DNA of 12,874 nt from Planctomycetaceae bacterium (GCA_027488265.1 JAIYCA010000158.1:1-12874), one strand, 5' to 3'; positions 6,816-12,874 are shown, numbered from the stretch's first letter. Made by a program: numbers and translations. The notes: generated from the letters alone by a model not told the origin.

Positions 6816-8609
6816 ATGGCTGCCAAGAAAAGCTCCACCGCAAAGACCTCTCCCAAGCGCTCCTCCTCCTCGAAGAAGACCGTTTCCCGCAAGACGAGCA
6901 AGACAACCGCTGCGAAGGCATCCGGCGCGACCAATCCGCACCCCGCTCCGGTTCTTCCCGCGTGGCACGTTGCACCTGACAGCACCAAGGCATGGAAGCG
7001 ACTCGAGAAGCTCGCCAAAAAGGGCGCGTCGATGGACCTCCGGCAGTCCTTCGCGAAGGATCGCGCCCGCGGCCGAAAGTTCGCGTTCGAAGCGCTCGGT
7101 ATGCATCTCGATTACTCGAAGAATCTCATCGATGGCGAGATCCTCGATGCACTCTTCGCGCTCGCGTCGGAGTGTGGCGTCGCGAAACACGCGAAGGCGA
7201 TGTTCGCGGGCAACCACATCAACGTCACCGAAGATCGCGCGGTCTTGCATGTGGCGCTCCGCGCACCGAAGGGTGCGACAATCAAGGTTGACGGGCACAA
7301 CGTCGTCCCCGATGTCCATGAAGTGCTCGAGCGGATGGAGCGATTCGCGACCTCCGTGCGCAGCGGCTCATGGCGCGGACACACCGGGAAGCGCATTCGC
7401 ACCGTCGTCAACATCGGTATCGGCGGCTCGGATCTCGGCCCAGTGATGGCATACGAAGCGCTCAAGGACTTCACCGAGCGCGGCATCGAGTGCCGCTACA
7501 TCTCGAACATCGACGGCGAGGATTTCTACGAGAAGACGCGCGACCTCAATCCCGAGGAGACGCTTTTCGTCGTGAGTTCAAAGACCTTTACGACCATCGA
7601 AACCATGACGAACGCGCAGTCTGCGCGCGCATGGGCGTTGGCGAAACTGAAGGATCCCGCGGCGGTTGCGAAGCACTTCGTCGCGGTATCGACGAACGCC
7701 GCGGAGGTCTCGAAGTTCGGGATCGACACCGCGAACATGTTTGGATTCTGGGATTGGGTCGGCGGTCGCTATTCGATGGATTCGGCGATCGGCCTCTCGA
7801 CGATGGTTGCGATCGGACCGGAGAACTTCCGCGAGTTGCTCGCGGGTTTCCACGACATGGACGAGCACTTCCGCACCGCGCCGCCGAAGAAGAATCTCCC
7901 CTATCTCCTCGCACTCATCGGCATTTGGAATCGCGACTTCCTCGGTTGCGAGACGGTCGCCGTGCTCCCCTACTGCCAGTATCTGCATCGACTCAGCGCG
8001 TACTTCCAGCAACTTGAGATGGAGTCGAACGGCAAGCGCGTTCAACTCGACGGAACCCCGTGTCGATGGCAAACGAGCCCAGTCATCTGGGGCGAGCCTG
8101 GGACGAACGGACAGCACGCCTTCTATCAGATGATCCATCAGGGAACTTCGCCCGTCCCCTGCGACCTCATCGCCTTCGCAAAGCCGCTCCATGAAATCGG
8201 CGGCGGCGATGCGAAATCGCCGAGCCATCACGACATTCTGCTTGCGAACATTTTCGCACAAGGCGAAGCACTCGCCTTCGGAAAGACGCCCGCAGAAGTA
8301 CGCGCGGAAGGCACGCCCGAGTGGCTTGTCCCCCACCGAACGTTCCCCGGAAATCGCCCGACCAACACGTTGCTTTGCGAGAAACTCTCGCCGCGCATGC
8401 TCGGTCGCATCATCGCGCTCTACGAACACAAGGTCTTTGTGCAGGGCTCGATTTGGCGCGTCAACAGCTTCGACCAATGGGGCGTTGAGCTCGGCAAGGT
8501 GCTCGCGAAGCGGATCATTCCCGAGTTGGTCGGGGCCGCGCCGAAGCCATCGCACGATGGTTCGACGCAAGGGCTGATCGCTCGCTACCGAGCATGGCGC
8601 GCGCGCTGA
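6816..8609 (+). CDS. pgi: Glucose-6-phosphate isomerase with a basic N-terminal tail
   Basis: PGI interconverts glucose-6-phosphate and fructose-6-phosphate. The protein is 597 residues from ATG 6816. Core motifs are intact: GIGGSDLGP (201-209), the phosphate-binding SKTFTT (255-260), GGRYS (317-320 region), WGEPGTNGQH (425-434) with the catalytic Glu, and GSIWRVNSFDQWGVELGK (544-561), where Lys561 is the conserved active-site lysine. Residues 1-45 are an extra low-complexity segment rich in Lys, Ser, Thr and Ala, ahead of the first family-like helix. The alternative start at 6768 would add 16 unconvincing residues. A TACAAC sequence seven bases upstream is only a weak -10 match. The gene diverges from tal. 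A run of 115 bp with a 7-bp hairpin separates it from the next gene. Confidence 0.95.
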   Translation: MAAKKSSTAKTSPKRSSSSKKTVSRKTSKTTAAKASGATNPHPAPVLPAWHVAPDSTKAWKRLEKLAKKGASMDLRQSFAKDRARGRKFAFEALGMHLDYSKNLIDGEILDALFALASECGVAKHAKAMFAGNHINVTEDRAVLHVALRAPKGATIKVDGHNVVPDVHEVLERMERFATSVRSGSWRGHTGKRIRTVVNIGIGGSDLGPVMAYEALKDFTERGIECRYISNIDGEDFYEKTRDLNPEETLFVVSSKTFTTIETMTNAQSARAWALAKLKDPAAVAKHFVAVSTNAAEVSKFGIDTANMFGFWDWVGGRYSMDSAIGLSTMVAIGPENFRELLAGFHDMDEHFRTAPPKKNLPYLLALIGIWNRDFLGCETVAVLPYCQYLHRLSAYFQQLEMESNGKRVQLDGTPCRWQTSPVIWGEPGTNGQHAFYQMIHQGTSPVPCDLIAFAKPLHEIGGGDAKSPSHHDILLANIFAQGEALAFGKTPAEVRAEGTPEWLVPHRTFPGNRPTNTLLCEKLSPRMLGRIIALYEHKVFVQGSIWRVNSFDQWGVELGKVLAKRIIPELVGAAPKPSHDGSTQGLIARYRAWRAR

Positions 8610-8655
8610 CCATCAAGCATTTGCCCGGATTGTTGCGGCGGACTCATTGAAGAAG

Positions 8656-8676
8656 GTCGCGCATGCCTCGCGCGAC
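8656..8676 (+). other. Hairpin between pgi and the DUF6600-like gene
   Basis: Perfect 7-bp arms GTCGCGC (8656-8662) and GCGCGAC (8670-8676) enclose a 7-nt loop, 47 bp after the pgi stop. No T-run follows, so it is not a standard intrinsic terminator. It could stabilise the pgi 3' end or mark a factor-dependent stop. In GC-rich DNA a short perfect stem like this can also be chance. Confidence 0.35.
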
Positions 8677-8712
8677 AGACCTGAACTTCGAACCGCGCGG
8701 AGTGTCGCGGGG

Positions 8713-8718
8713 TATAGT
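8713..8718 (+). promoter_or_regulatory. Candidate -10 element for the DUF6600-like gene (leaderless)
   Basis: TATAGT, a five-of-six match to TATAAT, ends six bases before ATG 8725. A transcript beginning 6-7 nt downstream would start at the A of the ATG. No Shine-Dalgarno sequence is present. The best -35-like sequence (TTCGAA at 8687) has a 20-bp spacing and is weak. The element supports ATG 8725 over the in-frame TTG at 8647. Confidence 0.5.
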
Positions 8719-8724
8719 GGAACT

Positions 8725-10083
8725 ATGTCTACGACATTCGTCGCATCACTCGCACTTGGGCTCGCCACTTCCGGCACCCTTTTCCACACCGCTGCTGCGC
8801 TCCCTGTTGGGGCCTCGCAGCAAGAGGTCCAGCAGGTTCCATACAACCCGCAGGAGCGCGGTTCGCGCAGCACAACCACTTGCCAGCAGTTGATGCAGTC
8901 ACTGCTCGCTTACGGCCAGTGGTTCTCTCACCCACGGTTTGGCTGGGTCTGGCAGCCACACGACGTGCAGCCGTGGTGGCAACCATTCTCCGTCGGCGAA
9001 TGGATCATCACCCAGAACGGCACTCCCTACTGGCGCTCGGGTCTCCCCTTCGGATGGGCCGCCGAACACTACGGCAGTTGGACCTTCGATCAGGACCGTG
9101 GCTGGCTCTGGGTTCCGGGCAACGAATGGTCAGCGGCACCTGTGTCGTGGCGTGCGACGAACGGCGTCGTCGGTTGGGCACCGCAGATCGCGACGCTTGG
9201 GAACACGCAGTCTGGCCCATGTCCACAGCCACCGTGGGCGTGGATCTTCGTGCCTTCGAATCGCGTGATGACGACGAGCAATTTCTCTGTCGCAGAACAA
9301 GAATTGATGTCGCGCGATCTTCACGGAACGTGGGGTTCGTGGGCGCATCAACCAGACGGTGCCACGGCACATCGCTTCCCCGAACCACGCAACGCGAATC
9401 TCTTGGAAGCAACCCAGTGCCTGGGCCCAGCGGACGTGAACGGGCTTCTTGCCTCGCTCGCTGCAGATCGAGGACGGACTGCGAAGGGCCCGCCGATCAC
9501 GTGGGTCACGACACGTTCACAGATGGGTTCTGGACGCGTGACGGATGGCGTGCTCTATGTCTATGCGCCGTTCATCGATGGAACTCCGCCGGCGCCTGGT
9601 TCGCGGTTCCTCGTCAATCCTCCGGCTCAGCCAGTGCAGCGCGCGATGCCGATCGCACGATCCGCACCGATTCCACGTGCGCAATCGGTCGACCGCGCAA
9701 CCTCGGCACCCACGCTGACTCCGGTTCAGCCTGCGCCGCCTGCGCTTCCGAACTCGGCTGCGGTTCCTGTGTCGCCTGCGACTCCCCTGACGCCCTACGA
9801 CGCGTTCACGTACCAACAGGAGTCGCTCGATGAGTACCACGCGAGCCAGTACGACGCGCTGAGGCAATTGCACTCTTCGGATGCTTCGAAGCCACCGATC
9901 GCTGGAATGACACCGGCGCAAATCGCAGCGTGGCAGAAGAAGGAACAGCGCGAAATGCAACGGATGGCAGCGCGCCAACGTCGCCTGCTCGACGCGAAGC
10001 AGTCGCAAGTGAATGAGTCGGAAGAGACAGGATCGAGTGGCGCGGCCGCGGGATCAAGCGGCGCGGCCTCGCCGACGAAGTGA
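8725..10083 (+). CDS. Secreted Trp/Gly/Tyr-rich DUF6600-like protein
   Basis: This 452-residue protein begins with a hydrophobic signal-peptide-like stretch (residues 3-26), though it has no positive residue at its very N-terminus. Residues about 57-155 show repeated aromatic units, each close to YG-W-(x)n-GWVW-P: LLAYGQWF, FGWVWQPH, PFGWAAEHYGSW, RGWLWVPGNEW, VSWRATNGVVGWAPQ. This is the pattern of the DUF6600 family of exported proteins, whose function is not known. Residues about 285-358 are a Pro/Ala-rich linker, followed by a charged, Gln/Arg-rich helix (about 397-430, possible coiled coil) and a short SSGAA repeat before the end. It is probably periplasmic or surface-exposed. The next gene, a cysteine desulfurase, starts 12 bp after the stop, so co-transcription is likely although no functional link is evident. 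Confidence 0.8.
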   Translation: MSTTFVASLALGLATSGTLFHTAAALPVGASQQEVQQVPYNPQERGSRSTTTCQQLMQSLLAYGQWFSHPRFGWVWQPHDVQPWWQPFSVGEWIITQNGTPYWRSGLPFGWAAEHYGSWTFDQDRGWLWVPGNEWSAAPVSWRATNGVVGWAPQIATLGNTQSGPCPQPPWAWIFVPSNRVMTTSNFSVAEQELMSRDLHGTWGSWAHQPDGATAHRFPEPRNANLLEATQCLGPADVNGLLASLAADRGRTAKGPPITWVTTRSQMGSGRVTDGVLYVYAPFIDGTPPAPGSRFLVNPPAQPVQRAMPIARSAPIPRAQSVDRATSAPTLTPVQPAPPALPNSAAVPVSPATPLTPYDAFTYQQESLDEYHASQYDALRQLHSSDASKPPIAGMTPAQIAAWQKKEQREMQRMAARQRRLLDAKQSQVNESEETGSSGAAAGSSGAASPTK

Positions 10084-10095
10084 CGAACTTCGACG

Positions 10096-11286
10096 ATGTT
10101 GCCCCCCCGCCTCTATCTCGACTCGAACGCAACGACGCGCCCCGCGCCGGAAGTCGTTGAGGCGGTCGCACGCGTGATGCGAGAGACGTGGGCGAATCCT
10201 TCCAGTGTGCATCGATCGGGTGGCGAGGCGAAGCGCGCGGTGGAACTCGCGCGCGAGTCAGTCGCGCAACTCGTCGGTTGCCAAGATCGTGAGATTGTCT
10301 TTACCTCGGGCGGAACGGAAGGCGCGAATCTCGCGATGCGCGGGACGCTTGAGTACTTCGCGACATCGCAGCCATCCCGCCGCGTGCTCGTCACCACCGC
10401 GTTTGAACACAGTGCCGTGCGGGAGTTCGCGCAGCTCTACGAGAAACGCGGCGGCGAGGTTGTTTGGCTCGCGGCGAATCAGGGTCAACCAGGCACCCCT
10501 GATCCCGCGGCATTGGATGAACTCCTACGGCTTCGCGCGCATGAGATTGCGCTCGTAAGCCTCATGTGGGCGAACAACGAAACAGGTGCCATCACCGACA
10601 TCGCAAAGTTTGGGGCACTTTGTCGCGAACATGGCGTGCGTTTCCACACCGACGCGACGCAGTGGATCGGAAAGATGCCGACTGATCTCGCGGCACTTCA
10701 AGTAGATCTTGCGAGTTTCGCTGCGCACAAGTTTCATGGCCCGAAGGGTGTCGGCGCCCTCTACGTCCGACGAACGATTCGGTGCGAGCCTCAGTCGATC
10801 GGGGGGCCTCAAGAGCGCGAGCGTCGAGGCGGCACTGAGAATGTCGCCGCCATCGCGGGCATGGGTGTTGCAGCGGAGCTTGCGCGTACCTGGCTCTCGA
10901 GCGAGGGCGCGCGGCTCGGCTCCGAGCTCCGCGATCAATTTGAACGCGCGGTGTGCGAGGCGACCGGCGCGGTTGTGCACGGCGCGGGTTCACACCGACT
11001 TTGGAACACGACCAACTTGGGATTCGTGCGCCTCGAGGCAGAAGCGATTCTCCTCTTGCTCTCTGAGCGCGGCGTCGATGCATCGGCAGGTGCGGCGTGT
11101 TCGTCTGGATCCCTCGATCCATCGCCTGTACTGCTGGCGATGGGTGTCGCGCCAGACATCGCACACGGATCGATTCGCTTCAGCCTCTCACGAGAAACGA
11201 CAGAATCAGAGATCACGGAGGCGAGTTGCCGTGTGATCGTTGCGATTGACAGGCTTCGTAGTTCAACCTCCGCGGCTGTTTCCTAA
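10096..11286 (+). CDS. iscS: Cysteine desulfurase, NifS/IscS class
   Basis: This PLP enzyme removes sulfur from L-cysteine as a protein-bound persulfide for Fe-S cluster assembly, tRNA thiolation and related uses. The 396-residue length is usual. The landmarks are complete: LDSNATTR (8-15), NPSSVHRSG (34-42), TSGGTEGANLA (70-80), FEHSAVRE (103-110) with His105, ANNETGA (159-165), FHTDATQWIGK (183-193) with Asp186 and Gln189, and AAHKFHGPKGVGALY (209-223) with the PLP lysine at 212. RRGGTENV (243-250) and the mobile Cys335 in GAACSSGSLDPS also match. This is a group I enzyme by that cysteine loop. No scaffold (iscU/nifU) or regulator (iscR) gene lies nearby, so the symbol is a family label. 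nifS would be equally fair. The ATG lies 12 bp after the upstream stop, with no strong Shine-Dalgarno sequence. It converges with the PQQ-repeat gene. Confidence 0.94.
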   Translation: MLPPRLYLDSNATTRPAPEVVEAVARVMRETWANPSSVHRSGGEAKRAVELARESVAQLVGCQDREIVFTSGGTEGANLAMRGTLEYFATSQPSRRVLVTTAFEHSAVREFAQLYEKRGGEVVWLAANQGQPGTPDPAALDELLRLRAHEIALVSLMWANNETGAITDIAKFGALCREHGVRFHTDATQWIGKMPTDLAALQVDLASFAAHKFHGPKGVGALYVRRTIRCEPQSIGGPQERERRGGTENVAAIAGMGVAAELARTWLSSEGARLGSELRDQFERAVCEATGAVVHGAGSHRLWNTTNLGFVRLEAEAILLLLSERGVDASAGAACSSGSLDPSPVLLAMGVAPDIAHGSIRFSLSRETTESEITEASCRVIVAIDRLRSSTSAAVS

Positions 11287-11293
11287 CGCAACT

Positions 11294-11620
11294 TCAGTCC
11301 GCACTTTTACTCGTGCGTTCCTCGTCGTCGACTGGGGGAACAGGACTTGCGCCTCGCATCGTGGCGAGCATCGCAGTTCCCATCCCCTCGCCTTTTAACT
11401 CTTGGAACCACAATGCTGTCCCATTGCAAGGGTCGAGTGCCCACGTGTAACCCTGACACGACGCGAAGATTCGATCGCCGTCAGGCAACAGCGTGACAAG
11501 TCCGGTGCCCTTCGGTGCCTTCCATTTCCACACGACAGAGCCATTGCCACGGTGGAGCGCGAAGACTTTGCTCGAGAAACTGACAAAGAGAAGGTCGTCG
11601 GTCGTGAGCGATTCGGCCAT
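11294..11620 (-). CDS. Very small PQQ-like beta-propeller repeat protein
   Basis: This protein has only 108 residues. It shows about two blades of the PQQ/BamB-like repeat: LLFVSFSSKVFALHRGNGSV-type (early), followed by WKWKAPKGTGLVTLLPDGD, then IFASCQGYTWALDPCNGTALW. The 'hydrophobic strand - xALDxxxG-xxxW' pattern is the family signature. Full propellers need six to eight blades, so this either oligomerises, completes another protein, or is a remnant. There is no signal peptide, so it should stay in the cytoplasm, unlike BamB or PQQ dehydrogenases. A C-terminal acidic/charged tail (DDEERTSKSAD) ends the protein. I chose ATG 11620 because TATGCT ends seven bases before it; the in-frame ATG at 11632 overlaps that hexamer. 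It converges with the cysteine desulfurase, leaving 7 bp between stops. Confidence 0.7.
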   Translation of the reverse strand: MAESLTTDDLLFVSFSSKVFALHRGNGSVVWKWKAPKGTGLVTLLPDGDRIFASCQGYTWALDPCNGTALWFQELKGEGMGTAMLATMRGASPVPPVDDEERTSKSAD

Positions 11621-11627
11621 GGCCGGC

Positions 11628-11633
11628 AGCATA
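11628..11633 (-). promoter_or_regulatory. Candidate -10 element for the small PQQ-repeat gene (leaderless)
   Basis: TATGCT on the minus strand, a four-of-six match to TATAAT that keeps the key TA...T positions, ends seven bases before ATG 11620. The -35 region shows no good match. The spacing repeats that seen at cdaA, the leftward operon and the DUF6600-like gene. Confidence 0.4.
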
Positions 11634-11686
11634 GATCCTCGAGCCGAAGGCGCACGAACACGCGCGCCAACCCTCGCTCTGGCCTG

Positions 11687-11711
11687 CGTCGGCCGAGTGA
11701 ATCGGCCGACG
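11687..11711. other. Perfect 10-bp dyad (paired TCGGCCGA palindromes)
   Basis: The arms CGTCGGCCGA (11687-11696) and TCGGCCGACG (11702-11711) are exact reverse complements around a 5-nt loop. Each arm contains the self-complementary octamer TCGGCCGA, so the element is also two palindromic sites with centres 13 bp apart. No T-run follows on either strand, so it is not a canonical intrinsic terminator. It lies between the tRNA-Leu terminator and the PQQ-repeat gene, about 55-80 bp upstream of that gene's presumed transcription start. It could be an operator or a backup RNA hairpin. Confidence 0.6.
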
Positions 11712-11730
11712 AACCGACTCGTCTAACCAA

Positions 11731-11766
11731 CCCCAAAAACAACCGCGGACCCTTTCGGGTCCACGG
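11731..11766 (-). terminator. Intrinsic terminator of tRNA-Leu
   Basis: On the minus strand the sequence forms a 10-bp stem (11766-11757 with 11752-11743, one G-T pair) capped by a GAAA tetraloop. It is followed by a T-rich run, TTGTTTTTGGGG (11742-11731). It begins five bases after the tRNA 3' end, the expected place for a tRNA transcript terminator. Confidence 0.88.
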
Positions 11767-11771
11767 CTTCA

Positions 11772-11852
11772 TGCGGTCGAGAGGACTTGAACCTCCACGG
11801 GTTGCCCCACTAGTACCTGAAACTAGCGCGTCTGCCATTCCGCCACGACCGC
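11772..11852 (-). tRNA. tRNA-Leu, anticodon CAG
   Basis: The minus strand folds as a class II tRNA. The acceptor arms GCGGTCG and CGACCGC are perfectly complementary, with discriminator A at 11772. The anticodon stem CTAGT/ACTAG encloses the loop TTCAGGT, which puts CAG at 11819-11817. A long variable arm with a GGGG...CCC stem follows, as in tRNA-Leu, then the T loop TTCAAGT. CCA is not encoded. It would decode CUG, a favoured leucine codon in GC-rich genomes. It has its own promoter and terminator. Confidence 0.95.
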
Positions 11853-11865
11853 GTGCGGGGTCGTA

Positions 11866-11894
11866 AGTGTACGGGGGAGTTCCTTGATCTTCAA
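11866..11894 (-). promoter_or_regulatory. Sigma-70-type promoter of tRNA-Leu
   Basis: On the minus strand TTGAAG (11894-11889) and TACACT (11871-11866) are separated by exactly 17 bp. Transcription would start near 11859, a few bases before the mature tRNA 5' end at 11852. Each hexamer matches four of six consensus positions. A 7-bp inverted repeat, TGTACGG (11868-11874) and CCGTACA (11895-11901), brackets the spacer and could be a regulatory dyad or coincidence. Confidence 0.6.
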
Positions 11895-11931
11895 CCGTAC
11901 AGCGACTGACCCGCACCAACCGCTTGTACTG

Positions 11932-11957
11932 TCCGCCCGCACAAAAACGCAGGCGGA
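11932..11957. other. Small hairpin with an A-rich loop
   Basis: TCCGCC (11932-11937) pairs with GGCGGA (11952-11957). After a C/A mismatch two more pairs (GC with GC) close an 8-nt loop, ACAAAAAC. There is no T-run after the stem on either strand. Role unknown; it may be chance. Confidence 0.35.
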
Positions 11958-12009
11958 GCGACGAGATCGACTCATCGCCCCACCTGCGCTACGCGAATGG
12001 ACTGTGATC

Positions 12010-12069
12010 GGGACAGGAGACATCCTTCGTGTCATTCAACGTGACGCACGGGATGACTCAACATGTCCC
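12010..12069. other. Long interrupted stem-loop, candidate structured RNA
   Basis: An outer stem GGGACA (12010-12015) with TGTCCC (12064-12069) encloses an inner stem of 12 Watson-Crick pairs. The inner stem is CATCC (12021-12025) with GGATG (12051-12055), CGT (12028-12030) with ACG (12048-12050), and GTCA (12031-12034) with TGAC (12042-12045). Two-base bulges lie on each side and the loop is TTCAACG. All pairs are Watson-Crick, so strand cannot be told. It could be a small RNA, a recA 3' element or a DNA-level dyad. Confidence 0.45.
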
Positions 12070-12164
12070 TGACAGATTTGTGACCGACATCCAACTCTCA
12101 CATGCCGCTCCGACACGGCAAGGAGACGCGGGCTCGGATTTCGCGCCGAGGACTTGAGCCTAAA

Positions 12165-12206
12165 GACTCAAGAACAGAGACTCAAGAACAGAGACTCAAG
12201 AACAGA
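12165..12206. repeat. Three perfect 14-bp tandem repeats
   Basis: The unit GACTCAAGAACAGA occurs three times with no differences (12165-12178, 12179-12192, 12193-12206). An inverted half-copy CTTGAG lies just upstream (12153-12158) and could pair with any of the three CTCAAG cores. The units are only about 43% G+C in a region over 60%. There are no spacers, so it is not a CRISPR array. It begins about 60 bp downstream of the recA stop. Confidence 0.9.
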
Positions 12207-12226
12207 GGCTAAGGGACTAGAGCCCA

Positions 12227-12261
12227 GGGGTGAGACCTCCGGACGCACGTCGCGTCACCCC
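12227..12261 (-). terminator. Hairpin after recA, possible terminator
   Basis: GGGGTGA (12227-12233) and TCACCCC (12255-12261) form a 7-bp stem around a 21-nt loop, starting six bases after the recA stop codon on the minus strand. No T-run follows, so efficient intrinsic termination is doubtful. Position is the main argument for a 3'-end role. Confidence 0.35.
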
Positions 12262-12267
12262 CGCTCT

Positions 12268-12874
12268 TCACTCGTCCTCATCCTCATCTTCATCGCTGCC
12301 CCCCTTCGGCGAAGCGCTCTTGCCCTTGAGTGCCTCGTTCGCGGCAGCAAGTCGCTTCTCAACGACACGCTGACGGATATCCGCAAACATCGCTGGATTG
12401 TCCTTGATGAATGCCTTCGCATTTTCACGGCCTTGGCCAATACGCGTGCCCTTGTAACTGAACCACGCGCCCGCCTTCTCGATGATCCCATCTTCCGATG
12501 CAAGGTCGACAAGATCGCCTGTCGTGGAAATACCTTCGCTGAACATGATGTCGAACTCTGCCTCACGGAACGGCGGAGCAATCTTGTTCTTGACAACCTT
12601 CGCGCGCACTCGGTTACCAACGTTCTTGTCACCGTCCTTGATTGCGCCGATACGACGAATGTCGATGCGAACGGATGCGTAGAACTTGAGCGCCTTACCG
12701 CCGGTTGTCGTCTCGGGTGACCCGAACATGACGCCGATCTTCTCGCGCAACTGGTTGATGAAGATCACGATGCACTCGCTCTTCGCAATCGCACCGGTGA
12801 GTTTGCGCATGGCTTGCGACATCAATCGCGCTTGGAGACCAACGACCGAATCGCCCATTTCGCCTTCGATTTCA
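12268..12874 (-). CDS. recA: RecA recombinase, C-terminal part (cut by the right edge)
   Basis: RecA forms filaments on single-stranded DNA, drives strand exchange and triggers LexA cleavage. The visible 201 codons start inside the core: EIEGEMGDSVVGLQAR, then MSQAMRKL. The strand IVIFINQLREKIGVMFGSPE, the L2 DNA-binding loop with ETTTGGKALKFYASVR, DIRRIG and KVVKNKIAPPFREAEF follow. The C-terminal domain with GAWFSYKG and IGQGRENAKAF comes next. The protein ends in a run of alternating Asp/Glu, the acidic tail that modulates DNA access in other RecA proteins. This corresponds to roughly residue 153 onward of E. coli RecA. The Walker A motif and the promoter, including any LexA box, lie outside the window. 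tRNA-Leu lies downstream on the same strand. Confidence 0.97.
   Translation of the reverse strand, partial: EIEGEMGDSVVGLQARLMSQAMRKLTGAIAKSECIVIFINQLREKIGVMFGSPETTTGGKALKFYASVRIDIRRIGAIKDGDKNVGNRVRAKVVKNKIAPPFREAEFDIMFSEGISTTGDLVDLASEDGIIEKAGAWFSYKGTRIGQGRENAKAFIKDNPAMFADIRQRVVEKRLAAANEALKGKSASPKGGSDEDEDEDE

Larger units (their letters stand above)
11895..12267. other. Non-coding stretch of about 370 bp between recA and the tRNA-Leu promoter
   Basis: No credible gene is present on either strand. The short open frames here (for example plus strand 11884-12072) have no recognisable product, and one on the minus strand runs into the tRNA. The stretch holds several structured elements that I list separately: a small hairpin at 11932-11957, a long interrupted stem at 12010-12069, three 14-bp direct repeats at 12165-12206 and a hairpin just after recA at 12227-12261. 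Confidence 0.6.

Noticed and set aside
7578..8570. Minus-strand open frame of 330 codons opposite pgi
   Set aside because: Antisense shadow of a fully conserved isomerase, with no domain of its own.
8647..8724. Upstream TTG start of the DUF6600-like protein
   Set aside because: It is a rare start codon, has no ribosome-binding site, and lies before the TATAGT promoter element. Kept as an open question in the findings.
11823..12035. Minus-strand 70-residue open frame
   Set aside because: It runs through the tRNA-Leu gene and its promoter, so it is a chance frame.
11884..12072. Possible 62-residue small protein in the recA-tRNA gap
   Set aside because: No ATG with a ribosome-binding site or promoter spacing, no recognisable sequence, and it overlaps the tRNA promoter region and the structured element.
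12165..12206. CRISPR array
   Set aside because: The repeats are 14 bp, contiguous and without spacers, and no cas gene is nearby.

Overview
This is a GC-rich bacterial window with two compositional halves. Gene content, the near-absence of Shine-Dalgarno sequences and several -10-like hexamers placed 6-8 nt before a start codon would fit a Planctomycetota (Phycisphaerae-like) genome. That placement is an inference from style, not from a marker gene. The left part (1 to about 5450) is roughly 75% G+C with third codon positions near 95% G/C. The right part (about 5450 to the end) is nearer 62% G+C with looser codon use. The switch falls inside the 5' end of tyrS rather than between genes, so the contig may be a recombinant or an assembly chimera.

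Left part. A minus-strand operon runs leftward from 2301: a conserved-looking hypothetical protein, a lipoprotein, a secreted and membrane-anchored protein, and the first 12 codons of a further gene that runs off the edge. Each gene starts inside the stop codon of the previous one (GTGA, GTGA, ATGA). The third gene is split by an in-frame TAA. Divergent from this operon is cdaA-cdaR (ybbR), a membrane diadenylate cyclase with its regulator, joined by another ATGA overlap. The cyclase has two altered catalytic motifs (DGA to DLA, RHR to RHQ). Converging on cdaR is tyrS.

Middle. tal (transaldolase) lies upstream of tyrS on the minus strand. pgi (glucose-6-phosphate isomerase, with a basic Lys/Ser-rich N-terminal tail) diverges from tal, so two sugar-phosphate enzymes share a 175-bp intergenic region. 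Rightward from pgi come a secreted Trp/Gly/Tyr-rich DUF6600-like protein and a NifS/IscS-type cysteine desulfurase, 12 bp apart.

Right part. On the minus strand, in transcription order, lie the 3' half of recA (running off the right edge), tRNA-Leu(CAG) with a readable promoter and intrinsic terminator, and a very small PQQ-repeat protein. The stretch of about 370 bp between recA and the tRNA promoter has no credible gene but is structured: a hairpin just after recA, three perfect 14-bp tandem repeats, a long interrupted stem-loop and a smaller hairpin. A perfect 10-bp dyad lies between the tRNA terminator and the PQQ-repeat gene.

Most of the window is housekeeping. No new defence or mobile system is visible. 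The points most worth a second look are the altered cyclase motifs, the nonsense codon in the envelope operon, the codon-use breakpoint in tyrS, and the structured non-coding region beside recA.
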